A DNA stretch of 64,000 bases from Candidatus Zixiibacteriota bacterium (GTDB taxonomy: Bacteria > Zixibacteria > MSB-5A5 > GN15 > PGXB01), in NCBI GenBank assembly GCA_016933955.1, contig JAFGTT010000026.1, positions 1 to 64,000 of the forward strand. The letters run 5' to 3'. Under the pieces are notes generated by a model that was given only the letters and a program-made list of their open reading frames with translations, made no database searches and was not told the DNA's origin. The position numbers and the translations under genes were made by a program. Positions 52,150-60,535 of the stretch are shown here, piece after piece; position 1 is the stretch's first letter; every line of letters starts with the position of its first letter.

Positions 52150-53835
52150 CTACGAGGCGCCGTTTCCCTTAAAAACCGCCGGAACGGTTTTCATCAGGAT
52201 CCGGAAATCCTCTTTCAACGACCAGTGGTCGATATAGTGCAAATCCAGTTTCATCCATTTATCGAAATCGACATGATTGCGTCCGTTGATCTGCCAGAGA
52301 CAAGTCGCTCCGGGTTTGACCGATAATTTTCGCCGTTGCCATGGTTCATACTGCTTCACTTCCGACGGTAGCGGGGGCCGGGGACCGACAAGCGACATAT
52401 CTCCCTTGAGAATGTTGATAAACTGGGGAAATTCGTCTATGGAAAATTTGCGTAAAATTCTGCCCACTGGTGTCACCCGCGGATCATTTTTGATTTTGAA
52501 CACGGGCCCGGTCATCTCATTTAAATGCAGCAATTTTTCTTTCTGCTTATCGGCCCCGTTATACATCGTACGCAATTTGTACATCTGGAATGTCCGGCCA
52601 TTCTTGCCGCATCTTCTCTGCTTGAAAAAGATCGGACCTCGTGAATTCAGCTTTATGGCTACGGCCGCCGTCAGAAGAATCGGGGAAGCGATTATCAGAC
52701 CCAACAGGGCTCCCAGCTTATCGCCGAAGTTCTTGAGAAACCGGCCCAGATCGGTTCCATTCACGGTCCGATAAATTAAAACCGGGTGGCCATTAAGATC
52801 GGCCTGATGACAATTCGATAGCCGGGGCTGGTAGAGGCCGGAAAAGATACATATGTCCACACCCATTTGCTCCACCACGTTGAATACGTCATGGCTGGCC
52901 CCGAAATCATCGGGTTCAACTGCCAGGATAACACCATCGATATGATTTTGAATAATTACTTCCGTCAAACGCCCGGTATCCCCCAAAAGCGGGATATCGT
53001 GATATCGCCATAGTCTTTCTGCGCGAAAATCGATAAAACCTACAAGGCTTATGTCGGGGTTATTATCACTCATGATAAGATCGACCGCGGCCCGGGCTCG
53101 TCGGCCGGTACCGATTACCAGCATCTTTCTGGCTCTGGCCGTCTTTCTGCCATAGGCAGTCAATTTTTGATTATAACTGCGCCAGAAAATAAATAGAAAT
53201 GATTGAATAGCGCCGTTAATCGACAGGTACAAACCCAGAGTCTCGCCTGATAACGAATATCCGCTGAAATAAACAATGGCCGTAAGAATCAGGGCAAATT
53301 TCACCTGGCCGATGACAAATGTCTTTATACTGGCTCTCCTGACGCGGATGGATGTAAGCCGCTCTGATGGTATGGCAAAACCGGATGCCAAATAGGCGGC
53401 CACAATTAAAACCATCATAACCGGTAACGATCCGCCACCAGAAGATATTTTATCGGTAAGCCATAGTCCTATTGGCAAAAGAAGCAGCTTTATTCCATGA
53501 TATAACAGCGTTTCGATTTTGAACGGGATTCCTGCGGCCGTTTTCTTGACCCCGGCAGCTTTCTCGATATCCCCGGTAATGATTCTGTGAGGTGATATGG
53601 ATTCCCGGCGCAGAGATTTTACGGCGGCTGTATCCGCTGAAAAATTCATTAATTTGCTTAACCCCTTTTTAAAGCTCCCTCTTCGCTTTATTTCGACGAC
53701 TCTGTCAATACCTTTAGCATCCTTCGAGCTTATCATTGTCTTCGGCAAATCCTCATGATAATCGACTATTTCATTCATTTTTTGCCTGTGGATGCCGGCC
53801 ATATGATCCATCTTTTCTGCGGAATTGACTTCCAT
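52150..53835 (-). CDS. Polyprenyl-phosphate sugar-1-phosphate transferase
   Basis: This 561-aa protein has N-terminal membrane helices (about 105-215), a CoA-binding-like domain (about 230-350) with MLVIGTGRRARAAVDLIM, and a C-terminal bacterial sugar-transferase domain (about 365-561) with IFFKQRRCGKNGRTFQMYKLR and SIDEFPQFINILKGDMSLVG. Such WbaP/EpsL-type enzymes start polysaccharide repeat units on undecaprenyl phosphate. The first 95 residues are a charged extension without a clear family match. Confidence 0.9.
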   Translation of the reverse strand: MEVNSAEKMDHMAGIHRQKMNEIVDYHEDLPKTMISSKDAKGIDRVVEIKRRGSFKKGLSKLMNFSADTAAVKSLRRESISPHRIITGDIEKAAGVKKTAAGIPFKIETLLYHGIKLLLLPIGLWLTDKISSGGGSLPVMMVLIVAAYLASGFAIPSERLTSIRVRRASIKTFVIGQVKFALILTAIVYFSGYSLSGETLGLYLSINGAIQSFLFIFWRSYNQKLTAYGRKTARARKMLVIGTGRRARAAVDLIMSDNNPDISLVGFIDFRAERLWRYHDIPLLGDTGRLTEVIIQNHIDGVILAVEPDDFGASHDVFNVVEQMGVDICIFSGLYQPRLSNCHQADLNGHPVLIYRTVNGTDLGRFLKNFGDKLGALLGLIIASPILLTAAVAIKLNSRGPIFFKQRRCGKNGRTFQMYKLRTMYNGADKQKEKLLHLNEMTGPVFKIKNDPRVTPVGRILRKFSIDEFPQFINILKGDMSLVGPRPPLPSEVKQYEPWQRRKLSVKPGATCLWQINGRNHVDFDKWMKLDLHYIDHWSLKEDFRILMKTVPAVFKGNGAS

Positions 53836-53847
53836 GCTTCTTCTTCA

Positions 53848-55059
53848 TTATTGTTGTATGAAGCCGTTACTCAACCGGTTATCCTTTGCATCCGGCATCG
53901 AATCAGAAACCGTAAATGATCGATCCGGTGCGAAAATCATTTGATTATCCCTGGATCTGCGCTCGGTCCGCCAATAATTTCCGGCCGGCATTCGTTCAAA
54001 AGCCTCGACCAGTCTGTTAATGGGACAATCGACCGAAATCGCCAGCGAGAGATAACCATCAAGCTGTTTATAACGGCCGAGATTGCGTGCGACAAAACCG
54101 GCTTTCTTGAGGAAAAACTGCGCCCGGGCGGGATTATCAACCCGGATCAATAAATGATTACCGCATCCCGTACGACATGTCACTCCGACCCGGCGTAATC
54201 GTACCATAAGGCACAAAATAATCTCCCCCATCTGGTCATCATCAATCCGCAAACGATCGAGATGATTGAGAACGGCGGTGGCCGCGGCCACCCTCAGAAT
54301 TTTAGCCTGTTCGCTTATGTGACCGGAATCATATTCCGCCAGGGTATCCCGGTGGGCCAACAGACAGCTGACCGGAAGGGTATCCAATCCCATGGTTCTT
54401 CCAAATGACTTCAGGATTATTAGATGACGATATTCGGCGACCAGATCGGCAAGAGAATCGCCTGGATATTGACTGCCGGCATCATCAATAACCAGGATGG
54501 CCCGGGGACATCCGGAAAGAATCAATTCAATGTCAAAACGGCTGTACTCCGTTCCCGACAGGTGATTGGGATTATTAAGAAAAACGATTCGCGCCTCGCG
54601 GGCGGATGCGATTAAGCCGTCAGGATCGGCTGTAAAGGGTGATGGCCCGTAATGAATCTCATTTCTTATTCCGTATTTATCCAGAATAAGACCGGTTTCA
54701 TCATCGGCCGGACCGGATATGACCGCCTTTTCACCATAACGGCAAAACGATTTTATCAGTCGTTCCAGCGTATAACGGTGTCCGGAGAAAAGCCCAAAAT
54801 TCGTTTCGGGAAGTCCGAAATACCGGCTTAGCCTTCCATTCAGCTCCTTTTGATATTCCGATAAATTACCATGATTGATCCGATTATGGATCAGTTGCTG
54901 TATCTGCCGGATAATTGATGTTGAAAGATGTCGGTCGATTCCTGATTTCCAAGAATTCAAACGGAATTTCTGATTGGAATCAGGGATGTTGAGACGGATG
55001 AGATTTCCCGATTTTCTCTGATTTTCGGCTTCCATGTCTTTTGGGGTGGTGCTTTCCAT
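53848..55059 (-). CDS. Fold-type I aminotransferase homolog lacking the PLP lysine
   Basis: This 403-aa protein aligns with HisC/CobC-like class I/II aminotransferases. LNNPNHLSGT stands where NPNNPTG is usual, VIDDAGSQY stands for DEAY, and LKSFGRTMGLDTLPV matches the SKAxGLAGLR segment. In that last motif the Schiff-base Lys is Arg (Arg221) and the phosphate-binding Arg is Pro. The reading frame is intact, so this looks like a pseudoenzyme kept for another role, not decay. It lies 12 bp before the sugar transferase in the polysaccharide locus. It could be a regulatory or binding partner. Confidence 0.72.
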   Translation of the reverse strand: MESTTPKDMEAENQRKSGNLIRLNIPDSNQKFRLNSWKSGIDRHLSTSIIRQIQQLIHNRINHGNLSEYQKELNGRLSRYFGLPETNFGLFSGHRYTLERLIKSFCRYGEKAVISGPADDETGLILDKYGIRNEIHYGPSPFTADPDGLIASAREARIVFLNNPNHLSGTEYSRFDIELILSGCPRAILVIDDAGSQYPGDSLADLVAEYRHLIILKSFGRTMGLDTLPVSCLLAHRDTLAEYDSGHISEQAKILRVAAATAVLNHLDRLRIDDDQMGEIILCLMVRLRRVGVTCRTGCGNHLLIRVDNPARAQFFLKKAGFVARNLGRYKQLDGYLSLAISVDCPINRLVEAFERMPAGNYWRTERRSRDNQMIFAPDRSFTVSDSMPDAKDNRLSNGFIQQ

Positions 55060-55091
55060 GCTCCTGAAACTCCCGACAAATTTTTAATCAA

Positions 55092-55916
55092 TCATGGGTC
55101 CCGACGGGCTTCCTCGATTTCTCGAGTCGGGTGATTCTGCTCGGTCCGAATTTTCCCGGCCGATCGTTCATAAATTCTGCGAAATGATTTGCGAATAACC
55201 GCAGGCACCAGGTTCTTGGTTCTAAATATCAGGGACCGTTTCCTTCCCAGGCTCCGGGATGTCTTCTCGATCCATTCCTGTTCGTGGGTATAGGCTTCAT
55301 AGCGAATCAGGCGCGGTGAATATAAAAGCGCTCTTTTGATATCATCGAGTGACTCCGATTTGACCTCTTCCAGTTCGACATAGGCATGGCCGATCTCATG
55401 AACCAGATGGGCATCACTACCGGCCACCCGGGGAAGATCAGGATGCATCAATGACCAGCGGTCGGCCGCAACCACATCTTCGGGTTTATCATGAAAATTG
55501 ACTGTTTCGACAAGATCAATACGGGTCATGATACGAGCGAATTCCTCACCGTCGAAAAGCCGTTCCTTCTCGCGGCCGAATACAAGTCCGGTACGGGGGC
55601 GATAGGGATGCGGCATAACCGCCAAACCTCCCTGACTATGAATTTCATCCATGACTTCGAAAATGTTTCGAGAATTTATTTCATCTTTGAGAAACAGCCC
55701 GATCAGGTGGGTTCCGCCTTCGCAGGTGATTTCCATACCCGGGATGATAGTAACTTTCCTGGCTATTTTGCGGGCCAACCTGCAGGCCGACATGGTATCA
55801 TGATCGGTTATAGCGATGGCTCCGAGACCCATTTCCTCGGCGCGGCGGACTATGGATTTGATACTGGTATTTGAATCAAACGAGTGTTCCGAGTGAATAT
55901 GCAGATCGATTCTCAT
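55092..55916 (-). CDS. PHP-domain phosphoesterase
   Basis: This 274-aa protein has the PHP metal-binding motifs: DLHIHSEHSFDS (His-x-His), ITDHDT, the Glu in IPGMEITCEGG, the His in MPHPYRP, and AGSDAHLVHEIG. These give a full set for a trinuclear metal centre. PHP proteins in polysaccharide loci include tyrosine phosphatases of the CpsB kind and other phosphoesterases; this one is closer to the YciV/PolX-PHP type. It has a GAGGAAGCG site and starts the run aminotransferase homolog - sugar transferase - barrel. Confidence 0.88.
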   Translation of the reverse strand: MRIDLHIHSEHSFDSNTSIKSIVRRAEEMGLGAIAITDHDTMSACRLARKIARKVTIIPGMEITCEGGTHLIGLFLKDEINSRNIFEVMDEIHSQGGLAVMPHPYRPRTGLVFGREKERLFDGEEFARIMTRIDLVETVNFHDKPEDVVAADRWSLMHPDLPRVAGSDAHLVHEIGHAYVELEEVKSESLDDIKRALLYSPRLIRYEAYTHEQEWIEKTSRSLGRKRSLIFRTKNLVPAVIRKSFRRIYERSAGKIRTEQNHPTREIEEARRDP

Positions 55917-56126
55917 CGCTTCCTCTCATTCTCTACCTTCCGTTTTTTTATTATTGCAAGACCAATGCCGGACCGGAAAAATTTTGCACATATGCACCTA
56001 ATGCATTGATTAACAATATGATGCGGACTCGGTCGGATGTTCTGTGAAAATACTACAAACCCTTTTTCGGAATCCAACCAGAAAAGATTTCCGGCCGGTG
56101 GAGCTTAAAATTTCCATATAAATTAA

Positions 56127-56162
56127 GAGCGTCCGGAAGTCAGGATCTGACCCCGGACGCTC
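56127..56162 (-). terminator. Large two-part hairpin after the Wza-like gene
   Basis: GAGCGTCCGG (56127-56136) pairs perfectly with CCGGACGCTC (56153-56162), and inside it GTCAG pairs with CTGAC. The minus-strand tail has only TTAATTTA, so termination may be weak. The size and perfection could also mark a repeat element. Confidence 0.6.
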
Positions 56163-56199
56163 ACTGGAAGGTGAGAATGGGTAAATATTACTGTTGCCT

Positions 56200-58476
56200 T
56201 TAAAGCCTATCGATTATAAATACCGAGGTAGCAATACCTCCAATGATAGATACTGTCGTGGATATGGTTTTCAGCCAGTCGCGGTCCTTTTTGATTTCGA
56301 TCGGGACATAGAGAACATCTCCAAGCTCGACTCTTTTACCGATAGTACCACCCCCTGAAAAAACCCGTCCATCGGCCTTAATCAACCGGGTTCCTTTTTT
56401 ATCCGCCTGGTTGGTGAAATTTCCCGCCCGTTCGATATAATATTTAGTGTTTTTACCGGCTACATATTTGATGGTTCCATTGGCGCCCACCGCCCCCATA
56501 ACCGAAACCCCGGTCGGGATATCCGGAACATAGACATAATCTTCATTCTGCAGAACCAGATTACCCTGTTTTCCATTGGAATTCATAATCTGATTAATAT
56601 CGATTATAATCCGATTGACATCATTGGGATGAAATACGCCGAGTTCCACCCTTTGAATATTACCGGTAGAATCCTCGCGCAACGGATGAGTATGGGCAAT
56701 AATTTCAGGGAGTTTCTGGCGTTCCAGATCACGAGAAATCGTATTTCGGGTGAAAATGGTTCCTTTCGGAAAGGCATTTTCGGTAAATCCGCCGGCCCTT
56801 TGAATCAAATCATAGAGGGTCTCATTTTTCGATAAAAGGGCATACTGGCCGGGATACATGACTTCGCCATCAATGGTTGCCGTAAGTTGGTGCGACCATT
56901 CGGGAATCTTTCGAACAAACAACCGGTCGTCCTCGCAAAGCCGATAGTGGTGCATCCCAGGATCGGTCAGATCGATTTTTATGGCCGAGACACCCCCAAG
57001 ACTGTCGGTCCGGGCCAGCTCGATATTAATCTGGTTGGCGTTCTTATTGAGACTCCCGGCCATGAAAATCAAATCCTCAACCGTCATGTTGTCATAAAGA
57101 GGATATTGTCCGGGTTTTTTTACTTCACCTTCGATAGAAACGTATTCCTTCCGCTTCACTTCATCGATACTGTAAATATGAAGGGAATCGAGATCACACA
57201 GGGGATAGTCCATGGAACCATCGATAACTTCTTTCAAATCAATCGGGATGATTTCCACCCGCCGGTCGGCATAACGGCGAAAAAGGTTGGCGCGATCAAA
57301 GTAAACATCACTCGGAAGCAATTCCGCCTGGTCGAGTAACGATCGCAGGGTAGTCGAATCGGTCCTTTCGAACTGCCCCGGATGTTTGACCATCCCGGCC
57401 ACAGCCACCACATTGCGTTTCATATCGTAAATGGAAAAAATCGTCAAATCATCACCATCGATCAATTCGATATCATCAACTTCTCCGATGGCATCGTTAA
57501 GATTGAGATCAATAACATGGCGCTCGTCATCGGGCGAAATTCGGACCAGCATAAGGCGGTCGAGATAAGCCTCCGCAGTCGGCCCTCCGGCCAGTTCCAT
57601 CAACTCGCCGATGGTCTCCGAACCTTTCAATTCATAAATGGCGGGACGCTTGATCTCACCCTTGATAGTCACCCGCGGTCCCGAAACGGGAATAAATACA
57701 GCATCTCCCGAAGACAGGCGGATATCACTCCGGCTGTCACCTTTGAGCAGAAACTGGTATAGGTCTGCCGAAGTCTCAACCCGATTATTACGAATAAGTT
57801 TGATTTCGCGCATTGAACCCCGCTGGTTCGGGCCGCCGGCTAGGTAAAGGGCGTTGAATAGAGTCGTCAAAGAACTGACCGTGTACGCGCCGGGTTTCTT
57901 CACCTCGCCGGTTAGATATACACGAATGGATCGGATTTTACCCAGAGAGACCGACACCTTGAAATCGGTATAAACACCTTCGAGTTTCTGCCTGACCCGG
58001 GTCTGAAAATCCTCGAGACTCATACCCCAGGCGATAATTTCCCCCGCCTTGGGAATGAATAACTTCCCCTGACGATCAATGGTAAGGTTGTACTCGGTTT
58101 CAACCCGGCCCCAGATATAAATAATCAGATTATCACCGGGACCGAGAATATAATCGGTGGCCGCCGCCAGCTCTGATGGCGGCAAGAGTTCGGCAGGTGA
58201 AGCAAACAGGCTGTATCCAAACGGCTCCAGCCGAGTTATTTTCTCCTTGTGCCCGGAGGTGAGGCTGTCTATCGATGAATCGATCGGAATTGCATTCTCC
58301 GGAGGTATCCCATACAAATTTTGGGTAACATAACCGGTATCGGTTTGATTATTTTTCTGAAGCAGATAACTCTGCAGATTCTTATTATCCAGCGACTCAC
58401 AAAATGCCGGCCGAAACCAGCTGACAGCCACCAGGATTATTATCAGCAACAGCAGAATTAGAAACTTTTTCATCAT
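56200..58476 (-). CDS. Wza-like polysaccharide export protein with six SLBB repeats
   Basis: This 758-aa protein has a signal peptide (about 1-26), a Poly_export domain (about 105-185; YILGPGDNLIIYIWG) and about six SLBB-like repeats, each with a V-x-(G)-x-V-K-x-P-G-x-Y core (for example VYLTGEVKKPGAY, VSIEGEVKKPGQY, ATIDGEVMYPGQY). A hydrophobic stretch near the C-terminus (about 735-757) may form the outer-membrane helix. Wza of E. coli has about 380 aa and fewer repeats, so this is the long form. It would build the periplasmic tunnel and outer-membrane exit for the polysaccharide. No Wzc/chain-length gene is adjacent. Confidence 0.9.
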   Translation of the reverse strand: MMKKFLILLLLIIILVAVSWFRPAFCESLDNKNLQSYLLQKNNQTDTGYVTQNLYGIPPENAIPIDSSIDSLTSGHKEKITRLEPFGYSLFASPAELLPPSELAAATDYILGPGDNLIIYIWGRVETEYNLTIDRQGKLFIPKAGEIIAWGMSLEDFQTRVRQKLEGVYTDFKVSVSLGKIRSIRVYLTGEVKKPGAYTVSSLTTLFNALYLAGGPNQRGSMREIKLIRNNRVETSADLYQFLLKGDSRSDIRLSSGDAVFIPVSGPRVTIKGEIKRPAIYELKGSETIGELMELAGGPTAEAYLDRLMLVRISPDDERHVIDLNLNDAIGEVDDIELIDGDDLTIFSIYDMKRNVVAVAGMVKHPGQFERTDSTTLRSLLDQAELLPSDVYFDRANLFRRYADRRVEIIPIDLKEVIDGSMDYPLCDLDSLHIYSIDEVKRKEYVSIEGEVKKPGQYPLYDNMTVEDLIFMAGSLNKNANQINIELARTDSLGGVSAIKIDLTDPGMHHYRLCEDDRLFVRKIPEWSHQLTATIDGEVMYPGQYALLSKNETLYDLIQRAGGFTENAFPKGTIFTRNTISRDLERQKLPEIIAHTHPLREDSTGNIQRVELGVFHPNDVNRIIIDINQIMNSNGKQGNLVLQNEDYVYVPDIPTGVSVMGAVGANGTIKYVAGKNTKYYIERAGNFTNQADKKGTRLIKADGRVFSGGGTIGKRVELGDVLYVPIEIKKDRDWLKTISTTVSIIGGIATSVFIIDRL

Positions 58477-58720
58477 TCACCTTCCATGATATTTTTTTCC
58501 ATTCTCGGTGGCAGTCTAATGCAAACCCGGTGCCGCCTTCTTTCAATCAAAGTATCACATTATCGCACAACCGGATACGCTTCAAATGGATTTGTCTGAA
58601 CAACCCCTGATGGTAAAAATATTCTGCCGGTTATGGAAAAAATTTCAGATAATCAAGTAATCACCCAATATTAATGGGCTTATCGAGTATCTTATCCGAA
58701 CCATCAATCACTCGAAAGAG

Positions 58721-58751
58721 TTGCATCCGGGAAAAAAAATTCGTATATAAT
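58721..58751 (+). promoter_or_regulatory. Candidate leaderless promoter of greA
   Basis: TTGCAT (58721-58726) is followed by TATATA (58744) or TATAAT (58746-58751). The ATG at 58756 begins only 4 nt after TATAAT, and no Shine-Dalgarno is present. Confidence 0.48.
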
Positions 58752-58755
58752 AACC

Positions 58756-59235
58756 ATGGATCATAAACCTGTTTACCTGTCAAAAGAGGGTTTGCTGAGA
58801 CTGGAAAAAGAGCTAAAAGAGCTCAAAACAGTCGAGCGACCGAAAATCATTTCCGAGATCAAACGGGCGATGGAAATGGGCGATCTTTCTGAAAACGCCG
58901 AATACCATGCCGCCAAAGAAACCCAGACCCATATTGAGCGGAAAATCGCTGAGTTGGAAGATAAACTAAGTCGGGCCAGGTCGGTTGATACCACCAATAT
59001 CCCGTCCGACAAAGCCTACCTTTTCGCCCGGGTGCTGGTTCGGGATCTCGATGATGATGAAGAAATTGAATATACCCTGGCGCCACCCGAAGAGACCGAT
59101 ATCGACAATGACGTCATCTCAATACAGTCTCCAATCGGAAAGGCCCTGCTGGGAAAAGCAGTTGGTGATAAAATCAAGGTTAAAGTGCCGGTCGGGGAAA
59201 TAGCCTACGAAATAATGAAAATCTCGCGGGATTAA
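58756..59235 (+). CDS. greA: Transcription elongation factor GreA
   Basis: This 159-aa protein has the GreA coiled coil (about 1-75; YLSKEGLLRLEKELKEL, GDLSENAEYHAAKETQ with the acidic tip residues) and the C-terminal FKBP-like domain with SPIGKALLGKAVGDKIKV. GreA enters the RNA polymerase secondary channel and stimulates cleavage of backtracked RNA. The length is normal and the start is fixed by the family, so the lack of a leader before the ATG is notable. Confidence 0.96.
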   Translation: MDHKPVYLSKEGLLRLEKELKELKTVERPKIISEIKRAMEMGDLSENAEYHAAKETQTHIERKIAELEDKLSRARSVDTTNIPSDKAYLFARVLVRDLDDDEEIEYTLAPPEETDIDNDVISIQSPIGKALLGKAVGDKIKVKVPVGEIAYEIMKISRD

Positions 59236-59237
59236 AT

Positions 59238-59258
59238 AAAAAAAACCGGTGCCACCGG
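59238..59258 (-). terminator. Short terminator between greA and the zinc-protein gene
   Basis: CCGGT (59246-59250) pairs with ACCGG (59254-59258) around GCC. Eight A residues at 59238-59245 give a T-tract for the minus-strand gene. The stem is short. Confidence 0.5.
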
Positions 59259-59297
59259 CGCCCGGGCTTTAATTTCGACGTTATTTCTTTTTTTAAT

Positions 59298-59519
59298 TCA
59301 GTATAATTCTTCTTCGTCAATCGAATTCAAATCCAGATCGTCTTCTTCATAGAAATCGGTTTCATCAAGTCCGGCATCGTCGTTATTATCATCCTCTTCG
59401 TCCAGATCATCGATCTCCACTTCAGCGGCCATATCGGCACATTCAATGGAACAAAAGGTTTGCCCGGCCTGTTTTACGGCTCGCCCCGAAAACTTTTCAC
59501 CACAGAAATCGCAGATCAT
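59298..59519 (-). CDS. Small zinc-ribbon protein with very acidic tail
   Basis: This 73-aa protein has a zinc-ribbon-like start with Cys3-x2-Cys6 and Cys23-x3-Cys27 (ICDFCGEKF ... TFCSIECADM). A tail of about 40 residues, mostly Asp and Glu, follows and ends DEEELY. The acidic tail could mimic nucleic acid or bind a basic partner. The family is not recognised, and it is convergent with greA. The upstream GGGAGG gives a good start. Confidence 0.72.
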   Translation of the reverse strand: MICDFCGEKFSGRAVKQAGQTFCSIECADMAAEVEIDDLDEEDDNNDDAGLDETDFYEEDDLDLNSIDEEELY

Positions 59520-59791
59520 TTCGAACCTCCCTTAAGATTCCTTATAACTTGGTCTGAATTATTGGATATAGTATTGTCATAATCCACGACCGGAGATTAA
59601 TAAATTTCAATAGCTGCCTAATCTTCCAATTTTTTAAAGTTGTTTCGTCAGTTTATAACAAAATTTAACCTGACCCGGGGTTCAAAGTAAACAAATTTTC
59701 ACAGCGTCTTCCGGGTGCCGGGAAGATTCGATTATGTCATTGCGCTGTAACAGGATAAATTACCGGTCGAAATGTCAGGCAATTTGGCGTG

Positions 59792-60295
59792 CTAAATTTC
59801 GGGCGCTTTCATCCCATATTCCGCCCACTCCTCCTTGGATGGTCCGAAAATACCCGGAACTTTAAGGCCGGCTTGGCGCATCAAAACGGTCAATTGACCC
59901 CGGTGATGGATTTCGTGATCGATAATTACTTTCAGCGAAAAATTCTTCTTCCACATCTGGCCATACATATTATCCTCAGTCTGCAAGTCGGCGTCATCCC
60001 AATTCTTTTCCACCTGCGCCTGAAGTGAGGAGGCTACCCGATCATAACCCTCCCGAATTTCCCTGACGGTTTTGGGTAGCGGCGAATCGGCTTTGGGTCC
60101 ATCGAGTTGCAAACCGGTCCGTTCCGCCATCTCCGGAATAGTGGTGACCAGATGCCAGGCCAGCCGGGCTACATTGCGGTGCTCAGGGGTCACTTCTTTG
60201 GCAAGCGCCTGATCGGTAATGGCGTTTAAAACGCGCCTGGTTCCGTCGGTATGGCTCTTCCAAACTGATGTAAATTCCTCAATCGTATGAAACAT
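59792..60295 (-). CDS. DinB-family metal-binding protein
   Basis: This 167-aa protein has the DinB/YfiT four-helix layout. A first helix ends in LNAITDQAL, His48 sits in RLAWHLVTTIPEMA, and a late IIDHEIHHRGQLTVLMRQAG carries the second and third metal-binding His. The family includes thiol transferases and stress-induced proteins; the substrate is unknown. It is an isolated gene. Confidence 0.87.
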   Translation of the reverse strand: MFHTIEEFTSVWKSHTDGTRRVLNAITDQALAKEVTPEHRNVARLAWHLVTTIPEMAERTGLQLDGPKADSPLPKTVREIREGYDRVASSLQAQVEKNWDDADLQTEDNMYGQMWKKNFSLKVIIDHEIHHRGQLTVLMRQAGLKVPGIFGPSKEEWAEYGMKAPEI

Positions 60296-60462
60296 AAAAT
60301 ACTCCTGAAATAAAATTATTGGGTCGTCTAAAAATAAATACGCCGAAAATTAGCATCACCTAAAAGGGAAAGCAATCACTTTTGGCCGACAACCCCGAAT
60401 ACATATCCTTGCCAAAGCCATCCCTGAAAATTATATTGAAGAGCGCAATAATTTTAATCCGA

Positions 60463-60513
60463 TTCTGGATAGGAGAATCGATTCCGGGAATGTGATTCTC
60501 CCGGTTTCCAGAA
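60463..60513 (+). other. 51-bp imperfect hairpin in the leader of the M1-like gene
   Basis: GGAGAATC (60472-60479) pairs with GATTCTCC (60494-60501), and the outer TTCTGG (60463-60468) pairs with CCAGAA (60508-60513). It ends 22 nt before the ATG at 60536, so it may fold in the mRNA leader or serve as an operator. Confidence 0.5.
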
Positions 60514-60535
60514 CCCGTAATCGATGGGAGTAAAA

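Noticed and set aside
59680-59735. Small inverted repeat TCTTCC/GGAAGA near 59707-59728 as a terminator
   Set aside because: It has no T-tract and lies more than 50 bp from any gene end (DinB stop at 59792).
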